Source: Nocardia blacklockiae (GTDB lineage: Bacteria; Actinomycetota; Actinomycetes; Mycobacteriales; Mycobacteriaceae). Taken from it: DNA of 64,000 nt. The notes under the pieces were generated by a model. That model was not told the DNA's origin. It saw nothing but the letters and a program-made list of their open reading frames with translations, and ran no database searches. Shown piece after piece: positions 8,913-18,800 of the stretch; positions within the stretch are counted from its first letter, which is position 1, and every line of letters starts with the position of its first letter. Both the position numbers and the translations under genes were made by a program. The stretch spans positions 62,001 through 126,000 of the forward strand of contig NZ_JADLRJ010000009.1 of assembly GCF_015477355.1 (NCBI RefSeq). The letters are read 5' to 3'.

Positions 8913-9437
8913 TCAGATGCCCGCGAAATCGGTCAGCTCGCGGTACTCGCGCACCGGGCGCAGCGGCGGGGAGTACGCGTGCACCGAGGCGGCCGGGCGG
9001 GCGCTGCGATTGTGCAGCTGATGGGCGCGCTGCGGGCCGAAGGCCACCGTCTGCCCGGCCACCCAGCGCGCGTCCTGCACCGGGCCGCCGGCGTGCCGGT
9101 ACTTCTCCGCCAGTTCGCCGACGGTGACGGTGAAGGCCCCCGACGCCCCGCCGTGATCGTGCGGCTCGGTGCCCTGCCCCGGCGCCCACGACAGCAGCCA
9201 CACCTCCACGCCCATGGTCAGCGCCAGCCGCGCCCACCAGCGCTGCCCGGCGTCGAAGCGGACGAGATCCAGCAGCGGGGTGGCCAGCTCGGTGGCGACC
9301 TTCTCGGTCAGCTCGCGCAGTTCCGCGGGCGTCCACAACGTGCGCTCCGGGTGCACGGCGTCCTGCACTAGCGGCACGTCGACGCTGGGGTGAATGTCCT
9401 TGGCATGCTTGAGATTCACCGGAAGTGACGTGGTCAC
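8913..9437 (-). CDS. cysteine dioxygenase (cupin)
   Basis: A type I cysteine dioxygenase-like cupin of 174 residues that would oxidise L-cysteine to cysteine sulfinate using non-haem iron and oxygen. The metal-binding cupin motif is EPHDHGGASGAFTVTVGEL, with a second histidine in QRAHQLHNRS. GTG 9435-9437 is chosen as the start because GAGGAG lies 9-14 bases upstream; the open frame extends to 9542 without support. The rhodanese gene follows. Together they suggest cysteine catabolism or sulfur redistribution. Confidence 0.88.
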   Translation of the reverse strand: MTTSLPVNLKHAKDIHPSVDVPLVQDAVHPERTLWTPAELRELTEKVATELATPLLDLVRFDAGQRWWARLALTMGVEVWLLSWAPGQGTEPHDHGGASGAFTVTVGELAEKYRHAGGPVQDARWVAGQTVAFGPQRAHQLHNRSARPAASVHAYSPPLRPVREYRELTDFAGI

Positions 9438-9733
9438 GCGTTGCGCTCCTCGAGGGTTCGAATGGACGGGTCCGGTACCCGGCGGGGCACCGCGGCGAGC
9501 CTGCTCAGCTCGGATTGTCCGGCACCGCGGCGGTTCTGCCACCGGACAGGATCAGCGTGAGCGAAATCGCCGGGCCGTTCGAATCGGCCCCCGGGGAACC
9601 CGTGGCCCGGGCAAGCATTGCGCTCAAGCCGATCGAGAGTGCAGACACCGCAACCGATTCCACTTACCGTCACGACAGCCGACCCGGCTCGTGCGTGCCG
9701 CGCGCGCCGGCGCTTCGAGGTAAAGGAAGTCGG

Positions 9734-10711
9734 ATGTTCTTCGCCCGCAACGGCCGCCGCCGCGCGCTCGCCGTCACGCTCCTCGCCGCGGCGCTGCTCA
9801 CCGGAGCGTGCGGCGCCGACGAACCGGAAAACGAGGTCCGCACCGCCGACGGCCAGAGTTTCGACCTGTCGCCGGAGCAGGCGGGCCGGGTGCGCGCGGA
9901 GCAGGTGGACTCGATCGCCGCCCGGGTGCCGCAGGCGATCCGCGACCGGGGGACGCTGGTCGTCACCGGTTCCGCCACCACCGGCCCGCCGCTGCGCTTC
10001 ACCGCGAACGACGACCGCACCTACATCGGGTCCGAGATCGACTTCGCCTACCTGGTCGCCGACACCCTCGGGCTGAAGCTCGACATCCGGGCCGGGGACT
10101 GGGCGCAGGGCTTCGTCTCCGTCGACTCCGGCGCCGCGGACACCTTCATCTCCAACGTCACCGTCACCGAGGAGCGCAAGGAGAAGTACGACTTCGCCAC
10201 CTACCGGCTCGACAACCTTGCGCTGGAGGTGCCGAAGGACGCCACGTGGGCGTACCGGGATCGAAAGTCTCTGGCAGGCAAGCGGATCGGCGTAGGTAGC
10301 GGGACGAATCAGGAACAGCTGCTGGTGCAGTGGAACGAGCAGAACGTCGCCGAGGGCCTGCCGAGGATAGATATCGCCTACTACCAGCAGACCACCGACT
10401 ACTACCTGGCACTGGCCTCGCACCGCATCGACGGGATGCTCGGGCCCAACCCGGTGGCCGTCTACCACACCGCGACCGCGGGACAGACGAAGATCATCGC
10501 GACCTACTCGGGCGCCGGTGACGCGCTGCAGGCCGAGATCGCGGTGCTGACGCGCAAGGACAACGGCCTGATCGGCCCCATCCACGACGCGCTGCAATAC
10601 GCCATCGACCACGGCGCCTATCAGAAGGTGCTGGACCGGTGGGGCCTGCGGGGCGAGGCCGTGCCCGCGTCCCGCGTCAACCCGCCGGGCCTGCCGAAGA
10701 AGCAGTCATGA
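9734..10711 (+). CDS. ABC transporter solute-binding lipoprotein, family 3
   Basis: This 325-residue protein has a lipoprotein signal (MFFARNGRRR, then LLAAALLTGAC) with the lipidated cysteine at about residue 26. The periplasmic-binding domain resembles the polar amino-acid family (IGSEIDFAYLVADTLGLKLD and KRIGVGSGTNQEQLL). It should bind a small charged solute outside the membrane and deliver it to an ABC permease. No permease or ATPase gene is next to it. ATG 9734 is preceded by AAAGGAAG. It is followed by a second binding protein of a different family. Confidence 0.85.
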   Translation: MFFARNGRRRALAVTLLAAALLTGACGADEPENEVRTADGQSFDLSPEQAGRVRAEQVDSIAARVPQAIRDRGTLVVTGSATTGPPLRFTANDDRTYIGSEIDFAYLVADTLGLKLDIRAGDWAQGFVSVDSGAADTFISNVTVTEERKEKYDFATYRLDNLALEVPKDATWAYRDRKSLAGKRIGVGSGTNQEQLLVQWNEQNVAEGLPRIDIAYYQQTTDYYLALASHRIDGMLGPNPVAVYHTATAGQTKIIATYSGAGDALQAEIAVLTRKDNGLIGPIHDALQYAIDHGAYQKVLDRWGLRGEAVPASRVNPPGLPKKQS

Positions 10712-10728
10712 CATTTCTGGAGATCTCG

Positions 10729-12333
10729 ATGAAACGATCCGTGGCCCTGCTGGGCGCCGTCGCCACCGTCGCGACGCTCGCGGCCTGTGGTTCCGGCTCC
10801 GGCGGCGACGCGCCCGCCGGTCCGCCGCAACCGGGCGGCACCCTGCGCTACGGTCTGTCGCTCGCGCCGACCTGCTCCGACCCGGCGCAGTCGGGGACCA
10901 ACCAAACCCTGTATGTCACAAGGCAGATCGTCGATTCGCTGACCGACCAGAACCCGGAGACGGGCGCGCTCACGCCGTGGCTGGCACAGAGCTGGGAGGT
11001 GAGCCCGGACGCCAGAACGTTCACCTTCCACCTGCGGCCGGGCGTGACGTTCAGCGACGGCACGCCGCTCACCGCGACCTCGGTGCAGAAAAACTTCGAC
11101 GCGATCGTGCGCACGCTGACCGGGGTGAAGGCCCCGCTGGGCGCGAGCTACCTGTCCGGCTACACCGGCACCACGGTGGTGGATCCGCTCACCGCGCGGG
11201 TCGAGTTCGACCGGCCGAACGCGCAGTTCCTCCAGGCGTCCTCGACGCCCCAGCTGGGCATTCTCGCCGACGCCACCACCGCGAAGTCGGCCGACGAGCG
11301 CTGCTTGGGCGACAACATCGGCAGCGGGCCGTTCACCTACGCCGAGTACAAGCAGGGTGCCTCGGCGACGCTGGCCAAGCGCGCCGGATACGCCTGGGGC
11401 TCTGCGGTTTTCGCGCATCAGGGTGAGGCGTATCTGGATCGGATCGAGTTCACGGTGGTGCCCGAGTCCGGCGTGCGGGCGGGCAGCGTGTCGTCGAATC
11501 AGCTGGACGCGGTCAGTGACGCCCTGCCGCAGGACGCGCCGCAGATCGAGGCCGCCGGCGGCAAGGTGCAGGTGACGCCGAACCCCGGGCTCCCCTTCGG
11601 GATTCAGCCCAATGTCACCCGCGGGCCGCTGCGCGACGCGGCGGTGCGCGCGGCGCTGGAGCCCGCGATCGACCGCAAGGAACTCGTGGATACCGTGCTG
11701 GGCCCGCAGTTCCGGCCCGCCACCAGCCCGCTCGGCTCGAAAACGCCCGCGTACCTGGATCTCTCGGGGCAGCTGCGGTACGACGCCGACGCCGCGCGCC
11801 GCCTGCTCGACCAGGCCGGGTGGGTGCCCGGCGGCGACGGCATCCGGTCGAAGGACGGGGTGCGGTTGTCCTTCGGCATCCTGTTCAGCCGCGCGTTCGC
11901 CGGGAACCAGGCGATTCTCGAACTGGTGCAGCAGCAGCTGCGCAAGGTCGGGGTCGACGTGCAGTTGCAGGTCGCCTCGGACTCGGAGTACACGGCGCGC
12001 CAGAACGCCAAGGACTTCGACTCGGTGTACTACAACGTCACCCGCGCCGACGGCGACATCCTGCGCACCACCTTCGGCCTCGCCGACCGCAATCTCAACG
12101 CGCGCGGGCCGATTCCGGAGCTGGATCGCGTGCTCTACGACCAGCTGCAGGTCGTCGACCCGGCCGCCCGCGCCCAGCTGATCGGGCAGGCGCAGAAGTC
12201 GGTGATCGACAACGGCCTGTGGATTCCGACGATCGAGCTGTCGCAGGCGATCGGGGTGTCGAACGCGGTGCGGGACTTGAAGTTCGAGGCGTCGGGGCGC
12301 TTGCAGTTCCACGACGCCTGGCTGAGCCGGTAG
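10729..12333 (+). CDS. ABC transporter solute-binding lipoprotein, family 5 (peptide/nickel type)
   Basis: This 534-residue lipoprotein has a signal ending in TLAACGSGSGG and a family 5 domain (GGTLRYGLSLAP, FHLRPGVTFSDGTPLTA, VRAALEPAIDRKELV), as in oligopeptide, dipeptide or nickel transporters. The start ATG 10729 has GGAG 6-9 bases before it; an earlier ATG at 10708 overlaps the preceding stop as ATGA and would add seven residues. No OppB/C/D/F-like gene is present nearby, so it must use a permease encoded elsewhere or act as a solute sensor or buffer. Confidence 0.86.
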   Translation: MKRSVALLGAVATVATLAACGSGSGGDAPAGPPQPGGTLRYGLSLAPTCSDPAQSGTNQTLYVTRQIVDSLTDQNPETGALTPWLAQSWEVSPDARTFTFHLRPGVTFSDGTPLTATSVQKNFDAIVRTLTGVKAPLGASYLSGYTGTTVVDPLTARVEFDRPNAQFLQASSTPQLGILADATTAKSADERCLGDNIGSGPFTYAEYKQGASATLAKRAGYAWGSAVFAHQGEAYLDRIEFTVVPESGVRAGSVSSNQLDAVSDALPQDAPQIEAAGGKVQVTPNPGLPFGIQPNVTRGPLRDAAVRAALEPAIDRKELVDTVLGPQFRPATSPLGSKTPAYLDLSGQLRYDADAARRLLDQAGWVPGGDGIRSKDGVRLSFGILFSRAFAGNQAILELVQQQLRKVGVDVQLQVASDSEYTARQNAKDFDSVYYNVTRADGDILRTTFGLADRNLNARGPIPELDRVLYDQLQVVDPAARAQLIGQAQKSVIDNGLWIPTIELSQAIGVSNAVRDLKFEASGRLQFHDAWLSR

Positions 12334-12342
12334 GGCGGCGGG

Positions 12343-13173
12343 CTACCGCAGTTCGAAGCCCTGGTTGTGGAACGTCCGGCGGATGTGCTGGCGGCCGTGC
12401 AGGCTCTCCTTGGTCGAGATGCGGCCCGCCAGACGGTTTTTCGCCCAGTCCGCCGGAAGTTCCTGCTCTCGGTAGTAGGCGTTGATCCGGTCCAGGTAGT
12501 CCTGCACCTCGGCGTCGTCCGGCGGGCGGTAGGTGTTGCGGTGCACGACCACGCTCTGCCCGTAGCGGGGTTTGATGTCGGCGGGATCGGTCGGGTCGGG
12601 CACGCCGATGGCCAGGCCGTACACCGGGAAGGTCCACTCCGGCAGGCGCAGCTCCGCGATGACGGCGTCGATGTTGTTGCGCAGCGCGCCGACGAAAGTG
12701 ATGCCGTAGCCGAGTGATTCGGCCGCCACGGCGGCGTTCTGCGCCGACAGCGTGACGTCGACGATGCTCGAGACGGTGCTGTCGAGGTAGGCGGTGGCCT
12801 CGATGCTGTGCCCGTGCTGCCGGGCGATGGCGATATTGCGCGACCAGTCGGCGACCCAGACCAGGAAGACCGCGGCGTCGCGCACCAGCTGCTGCCCGCC
12901 GGCCAGTTCGGCCAGCCGGTCGCGCAGCGCCGGATCGTCGATCACCACCACGCTGGTGAACTGGAAATTGGCCGAGGTGGAGGCCGACTGCGCCGCGGCG
13001 ATGATCAGTCGCAGCTCGGTCTCGCTCACCTCGCCGGGCAGGAAGTGCCGCACGGTGCGGTGCCGCAGCAGCACCTCCAGGGTCGGGTTCCCGACGCCGT
13101 CGGCGACCGGCGCATCGGCCCCGTAGCGTTTGTCCAGCTGCTGCTGCAAGGCGGTCGAAAGCACTTCTGTCAC
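12343..13173 (-). CDS. FMN-dependent nitroreductase, NfsA-like
   Basis: This 276-residue flavin oxidoreductase has nitroreductase features: LLRHRTVRHFLPGEVSETEL, an FMN-contact segment SAQNAAVAAESLGYGITFVG, and YGLAIGVPDP near the dimer interface. It is about the size of NADPH-type NfsA/FrxA enzymes. The start is GTG 13171-13173 with AGGAA upstream. It begins 31 bases after the DUF4243 stop on the same strand, so it is probably the last gene of the C-nucleoside/indigoidine-like operon. It could reduce a quinone-like ring intermediate or supply reduced flavin. That role is inferred from position alone. Confidence 0.82.
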   Translation of the reverse strand: MTEVLSTALQQQLDKRYGADAPVADGVGNPTLEVLLRHRTVRHFLPGEVSETELRLIIAAAQSASTSANFQFTSVVVIDDPALRDRLAELAGGQQLVRDAAVFLVWVADWSRNIAIARQHGHSIEATAYLDSTVSSIVDVTLSAQNAAVAAESLGYGITFVGALRNNIDAVIAELRLPEWTFPVYGLAIGVPDPTDPADIKPRYGQSVVVHRNTYRPPDDAEVQDYLDRINAYYREQELPADWAKNRLAGRISTKESLHGRQHIRRTFHNQGFELR

Positions 13174-13204
13174 AACGTGTTCCTGTTCTCGTGCACGGTC
13201 GTTC

Positions 13205-14395
13205 CTATTCGGTCGGTGGTTCGTCGAAGCTCGGCGGCAGTTCGGGGGTACGGGTGAACTGCGCGGCGGCGTGGCGGTAGCCGGCCCAGTCCGAGGCGTC
13301 CCACCAGGCGCGCAGCACGAAGACCAGCTTGGGGTTGTGCTCCTCGTCCTCGAGCCAGGCCCGGCGGGCGGTGACCTCGAACTCGTCGAGGGCGTGGGCG
13401 GTCCGGTCGGCGTCGCGGCCCGCGTAGAGCGCGTCGAGTTCGCGCAGCTTCTCCGCCTCGGGGAACTTGCGTTCGGCGGCGGTGATGATGCGCGCGCCCG
13501 CCCAGTACAGGTCGTAGATCGCCGCGGTGGTCTCGGGGGAGTCGAGCGTGTCGGCCACGACCTCCAGCGCGAACAGCGACGTGATCAGGTGCAGCACGAC
13601 GAAATCGCCCGGCTGCGCCAGGTACAGCAGCGTGATCGCCCGGCGGACGCGTTCGCGCCGCTCGGCGGCCGGCAGGGTATGGATCCACGCCGGTGTGTCG
13701 GACAGCTCCGCGAGGCCGCCGCGGGCCACGCCCGCGACTCGCGCCTGCAAACCGGAGCGATTGAGTTCGGGATGCAGTTCGGTGCAGGTGTTCGTGTCGT
13801 CGACGATCGCTTCGACGGCGGTCCGGAACCGGGTGTCGTCGCTCCACCGGCCGCTGAGGCGCACCAGCGACTCGAGCGGATCGGCGGCGTCGAAGTCCGG
13901 GCCCGCCGAGCGCTCGTCGCCGACCGTGCGCACGTACGAGAACGCCAGGTAGGCAAGGGCTTCCGCGACCATCGCCGGATGTTCGGCCCACACCGCCCAG
14001 CCCAGGTGGATGGCCGCGTGGGTGAACGCGCCGACCCAGCCGGTGAGCAGTTCCGGCGCGTACCGGGCGACCGCGCCGGTGACGCCGCGCGCCTCGACCT
14101 CGCCGTCGAAGAAGGTCAGGTAGGCGTCGAAATGCGCACGGCGGCCCACGAATTCGCGCCAGTTGTCGGCGTCGACGCGCTGCGTGGCCGGTCGGCGCGG
14201 CTCCAGCGGGAAGCCGTAGGGAGTGAGCGTCGCGTAGGACCGGTAGTAGTCGCGGATCCGCTGCTCGGACGCGCCGATCCCGGCGAGCGCCACCACCGCG
14301 TGCTTGACGTGGTTGGTGAGGTGCCCGTTGAACTCGATGTGGTGGGTGCGGTCGTCGAGCAGGTCCGAGACGTCGTCGAGGTGCTTGGTCGTCAT
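13205..14395 (-). CDS. DUF4243 / questin oxidase-like protein (minimycin-type ring oxidase)
   Basis: This 396-residue protein matches the DUF4243 questin oxidase-like family. It is rich in conserved histidines that could bind metal: DRTHHIEFNGHLTNHVKHAV near the N-terminus, FTHAAIHLGWAVWAEHPAM in the middle, and GDFVVLHLITSLFALEVVAD further on. In oxazinomycin (minimycin) biosynthesis a DUF4243 protein is, as I recall, a non-haem iron monooxygenase that converts the pyridine C-nucleoside into the 1,3-oxazine with loss of cyanide. The start ATG (14393-14395) overlaps the stop of the MFS gene as ATGA, with GGAAGG upstream. In the min cluster this domain is fused behind a HAD phosphatase. Here it stands alone. 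Confidence 0.82.
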   Translation of the reverse strand: MTTKHLDDVSDLLDDRTHHIEFNGHLTNHVKHAVVALAGIGASEQRIRDYYRSYATLTPYGFPLEPRRPATQRVDADNWREFVGRRAHFDAYLTFFDGEVEARGVTGAVARYAPELLTGWVGAFTHAAIHLGWAVWAEHPAMVAEALAYLAFSYVRTVGDERSAGPDFDAADPLESLVRLSGRWSDDTRFRTAVEAIVDDTNTCTELHPELNRSGLQARVAGVARGGLAELSDTPAWIHTLPAAERRERVRRAITLLYLAQPGDFVVLHLITSLFALEVVADTLDSPETTAAIYDLYWAGARIITAAERKFPEAEKLRELDALYAGRDADRTAHALDEFEVTARRAWLEDEEHNPKLVFVLRAWWDASDWAGYRHAAAQFTRTPELPPSFDEPPTE

Positions 14396-15666
14396 GCGGC
14401 GTGCCTTCCGTTGTCGTGTGTTTGCTTGCCGCCGGGCGCTTCCGGCGTGCCGCCCGCGGTCAGCGCGGTCAGCAGCTGGGCCACCGCCGTCGCCAGCAGC
14501 GCGCTCAGGGGCAGCGCCCAGCCGTGGCCGAGCTGCCGGAACAGGCCGATCACGTAGGGCCCGACGGCGGCGAGGAGATAGCCGACCCCCTGCACCGCGC
14601 CGGACAGCTCCACCGCCTGCGCCGCCGACCCGGCACGCACGGTGATCACGGTGAGCGCCAGGGAGAACACCGCGAGACCGGTGCCCAGCACCAGCGACCA
14701 CAGCAGCGGCGCGGCGCCCGGCGCGACGAGGAAGGCGAGCACACCGAGCACGGTGAACGCGCTGAACCCCGCGAGCCAGCGCTCCGGGCGGGCCGACCGG
14801 GCCACGATCGGCGGCACGATCAGGCTGATCGGGACGCCCAGGAAGGTGAGCAGGCCGAGATAGGCCCCGGCGGCCCGGGCGCCGACCCCGGCGTCGTGCA
14901 GGACCGACGGCAGCCAGCCCAGCACCACGAAGGCCACCAGCGCCTGCACACCGAAGAAGACCGCGAGACCGACCGTTCCGGTGCGGCGCAGGATCGCGAC
15001 CGGGTTCGCGGCGGCGCGCGTACCCGGCGGCTCGGGGGCGCTCGCGGCCGTCTCGGGCGACCACCACAACGCGACGATCCCGATCGGCGCGAGCAGCGCC
15101 CACACCGCCGACGCGGGCCGCCAGCCGCCGAACAGCTCCGACAGCGGGACGACCGCCGCGAAGCCGAGCGCCGCGCCCGCCTGCAAGGCGGTGGTGAACG
15201 TGGCCACCAGCACCCGGGTATTGCCCACCGCCCGCACGGCCGCGGGCAACAGCACCGCCAGCAGCCCCACGCCCAGCGCGGCGGTGAAGGTGGTGACCAC
15301 GAACAACCAGAGCCCGCCCCACGGCCGCACGGCCAGACTCACCCCGGTCACCGCCAAGGCCCCGAAAAGCCCGCCCCGCACCGAGATCCGCCCCCGCACG
15401 AACGGCACCGCCAGACTCACCACCGCGAACGCGACCACCGGCACGGCGGTGATCACCCCCGCCGCCCGCGCCCCGGCTCCGAAATGCGCTGTGATTTCCT
15501 CCAATTGCGGCCCCACGGTGGTGATCCCCGGCCGCAGATTCACCGCGACCGCCGCGATCACCACCACCAGCACCGCCAGCCGAGCAACGCTCCCCGGCTG
15601 TTCGCCCACGAGCGTCCCGGGTGTCGGTGAGTCCCGCTTTCTCGTGGTGGATGTGTTGTCCGCCAT
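14392..15666 (-). CDS. MFS transporter, CynX/NimT-like; probable product exporter
   Basis: This is a hydrophobic protein of 424 residues with about 12 predicted membrane segments and the opening VNLRPGITTVGPQLEEI typical of the CynX/NimT group of the major facilitator superfamily. ATG 15664-15666 is the start, overlapping by one base the stop of the tautomerase-like gene. Its stop overlaps the DUF4243 start. The minimycin cluster also includes a transporter (MinT) that contributes to self-resistance, so export of the operon's product is the likely role. Substrate is not readable from sequence. Confidence 0.82.
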   Translation of the reverse strand: MADNTSTTRKRDSPTPGTLVGEQPGSVARLAVLVVVIAAVAVNLRPGITTVGPQLEEITAHFGAGARAAGVITAVPVVAFAVVSLAVPFVRGRISVRGGLFGALAVTGVSLAVRPWGGLWLFVVTTFTAALGVGLLAVLLPAAVRAVGNTRVLVATFTTALQAGAALGFAAVVPLSELFGGWRPASAVWALLAPIGIVALWWSPETAASAPEPPGTRAAANPVAILRRTGTVGLAVFFGVQALVAFVVLGWLPSVLHDAGVGARAAGAYLGLLTFLGVPISLIVPPIVARSARPERWLAGFSAFTVLGVLAFLVAPGAAPLLWSLVLGTGLAVFSLALTVITVRAGSAAQAVELSGAVQGVGYLLAAVGPYVIGLFRQLGHGWALPLSALLATAVAQLLTALTAGGTPEAPGGKQTHDNGRHAA

Positions 15667-15896
15667 CAGTATCCGGGCTTGCGGAGAAGAGGGTGGGCCG
15701 CGTCGCGGTCGGTGACGAAGGGGCCGTACACGCGCTCCTGCCACTGGTCGCGGTCGACGGGGGCGAGGCCGATCGACACGGCGTCGGCCGAGACGCCGAA
15801 GGCTCGGGTCACGGCCTCGACGAGGTCGGATTCCAGGCGTCGGCGGGCCGGGGCCGAGAGGTCGGCGGGGAAGTGTGAGATCTCCACGTGCGGCAT
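15666..15896 (-). CDS. 4-oxalocrotonate tautomerase-like small protein
   Basis: This 76-residue protein begins MPHVEISHFPADLSAPARRR. After methionine removal the N-terminal proline would be the catalytic base of the tautomerase superfamily. The length and the SIGLAPVDRDQWQERVYGP segment also fit the 4-OT/PptA type. It starts one base after the NRPS stop and shares a base with the MFS start, so it is translated within the same operon. It may catalyse keto-enol or imine-enamine tautomerisation of the NRPS-derived heterocycle. I do not recall such a gene in described minimycin or indigoidine clusters. Confidence 0.78.
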   Translation of the reverse strand: MPHVEISHFPADLSAPARRRLESDLVEAVTRAFGVSADAVSIGLAPVDRDQWQERVYGPFVTDRDAAHPLLRKPGY

Positions 15897-15897
15897 A

Positions 15898-18800
15898 TCA
15901 GACCAGCTCCCGATTCATGCTCTGTTCCAAGACGGCCGCGGCGATGTCCAGGGCCCCGGCGGTGACGATCTCGTAGTGGCGGTAGGGCAGGTTGCTCACC
16001 GGCGTGGCGCGCAACCGCAGCGGTGCCACGGGGACGTCCGCGAACGACGGGCCGTCGCCGCGGGCGCGCAGATACAGGCTGCGGTCGAGCAGGTCCTGGT
16101 CGACGCCGCTCGGCTGCTGCCGGAACCGGTAGGTGTGCTCGACCACGGACACGATGCGCTCCACGGTCGCGCGCGCGAACCCGTCCTCCCGATCGGTGAT
16201 CAGGTCGACGAACGCGGCCCGGCTGTCGAGCGAATCCAGTTCCGCGGCATACGGCGGATCTACCCGCCCGCTGAACACCGAGCCGAGCACGCGCTTGAAA
16301 TAGCCGCTGCCGTAGTCGATCTCGCCGGTGTCGGGTCCGGCTTCCGGGATCACGGGGGACCCGGGCGCGATCAGCACCAGCTCCTCGATCTCGTGCCCGG
16401 CCGCGAGCAGCCGCTGCGCGACCTCCGCGGCGACGCGGGCGCCGAACGAATACCCCACCAGGCGCAGCGGCCCGGGCAGTGCCGCGGCGAGCAGTTCCTC
16501 GACGTCGTCGGCTATCAGCTCGTCGAGGGTGCTGTGCGGTCGCTCGCCCTCGTTCAGGCCCCGCGCCTGCATGCCGTGCACGACGTGGCCGTGCTGGGCC
16601 AGCTCCCGGGCCAGCGTGCGCAGGCTCATCGGGTAGCCGCCGAGCCCCGGCCACAGCACGGTCGTCGCGGTCCCGGTCTCACCGGCCAGCCGCAGCAGCC
16701 GCCGCGCGCCGGTGCGAGCGTCGTCTCCCGCTGTGGCAGCGGCCAATTCGGCCGGTGTCGGCGCCTGGAAGATCGCCTGCACCGGCAGCGTGATCCCGAA
16801 TTCCGCGTCGAGGGCGCGGAGCAGCCGCAGCGCCGACATCGAATTGCCGCCCTGGGCGAAGAAGTCGTCGTTGCGATACACCGGCTCGTAGCCGAGCACC
16901 CGCGACCACACCCGGGCCACCCGGATCTCCCGCTCGCCCTCGGGCGGATCCGCGGGCCGCGCGGCACGCTCGTTCAGCTCGGCCGCCAGCCGCGCCAGCG
17001 CGGCTCTGTCCTGTTTACCGTTCTGCGACAACGGAATCCGATCGAGCACGTGAATCGTCGGCGGCACCATGTACGACGGCAGGACCACGCGCAGATCGTC
17101 CTTCAGCAGTTCCTCCGGACCTTTCATGTGCACCGCGTCCTCGGCCATGCCCGTGGCGCGCAACTGTGCCGCGGAGACGCGCCCCGCGACCGCGAAGTAG
17201 CTGAGTTGCGCTCCCGCAGCGGTGATCTCGTTCAGGCGGCGCGCCGACGGCAGATCCCGCCCGGTCAGCGACGAATACCCCGCGGACATGAAGCCGATCC
17301 CGGCGCGGGTGCCGAGCTGCTGTAGTCGCGCCAGCGCCCGCCCGAGCGCGGTGAACCCGTCCCAGCCGGCGTCCGCGTCGGTGACCAGCGCGACGGCGAA
17401 CGCCGATCGGTCGTAGGACCGCTGGTTGATGGCGATCACGTGGCGGCGCTCGATCTTGTCCGCTGTCACGAATCGCAGTGCCGCGCCGTCGAATCGGTAC
17501 AGGCCGTGCCGCGCGCCGTCGACGTCGCCGTGCACCTGGATCAGTGTGCGGACCGCGGACTCGTGCGCCCCCGGCAGTGCGCGGGTGTCGAGGGCGACGG
17601 TGGCGGTCACCACCCCCTCCTCGACACCGTCGACGAGCCGGACCGCGGCCGTGCGCACGTGCCAGCCGTGCTCGGCCGCCGCCTCGTCGAGCACGCCCAG
17701 GATGTGACCCGCCTCGAAGTGCAGCACCTCCCGCACGTTGGTGACGTACACCGACTCGATCACCCGCGCCAGGCCGACCAGATGCAGATGCAGCCCGGTG
17801 CGCGTGGCCGACCCGACCCGGAACAGCGCGTGCCGCCGCGGGTGGAAGTAGTACACGCCCGCCGCGAGCCCCGGCAGCCCGCTGGTCTCGACATAGATCC
17901 GGGTCGCGTTGAGCGCCCCGGGCGAGGCATAGGAATACTTGGGCAGCAACCGATCCGGGCTGTGGAACGGACCGAACCACCGCAGCAGCACACCCAGCGA
18001 CCGCGCGGTGATCTCCACCGGCGCGGGCAGCGCGCGCTCGCCGGGCGTCGGCTCGCGCAGCAGCCGCTCGATCGTCGCGAGGTCTATGGGCGCGTCGTCG
18101 AAGTTGCGATACGTCTTGCGGGCGAACACCTTACGGCGCTGCTCGGCCGTCGGCTCCGCGCCCGCCAGCACGAGATCGGGCTCGGTCGCGAACTCGCGCA
18201 CACCGAGATCGGCCAGCTGCGCGGCCACCTGGGTACGCGTCGACTTGGACCGGTGATGCCGCCCGGCCCGGCCCTGATCCATCAGCGGAGCCTCGTCGGG
18301 GTCCAGTTCCACGAAGCCCGCGAGCTGTGTCACACCCCGCTCCGACACCCACGGCACCACGGCCGCCGACCGCACCCAGTGGTGTTCCTCGATCCGGGTG
18401 CGGACCTCGGTGGTCTCGATGCGGTGCCCGTTCACCTTGACCTGTTCGTCGTTGCGCCCGACGAATTCGAGGACACCGTCGGCCCGGCGGCGGACGAGAT
18501 CGCCGGTGCGGTACCGGCGTTGCGAGGCGCCGCCCACCGCCAGGTCGACGAACCGCTGCGCGGTGATCTCGGGCCGACCGCGGTAGCCGTCGGCCAATTG
18601 CACTCCGCCGATGAGCAATTCGCCGATCTCTCCCGCACCGGCCGCGCGACCGGACGCGTCCACCACGACCGTGGTGCAGCCGGCCACGGCCCGGCCGATC
18701 GGGACCACCGCAGTCGCCGCGTCGTCGTCGGTGAAGTCGAACCAGGTGGCGTTGATGGTGGTTTCGGTCGGCCCGTACAGATTGATCTTGCGTGGCCGCG

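Noticed and set aside
9438-9733. Possible riboswitch between cysteine dioxygenase and the binding-protein gene
   Set aside because: The 296 bases hold short G+C-rich repeats (GCACCGCGGCG twice) but no SAM, cobalamin or other core that I could match.
10621-12312. Long minus-strand open frame (563 codons)
   Set aside because: It is antisense to the family 5 binding protein, which has a signal peptide and clear motifs. The antisense frame shows only composition bias.
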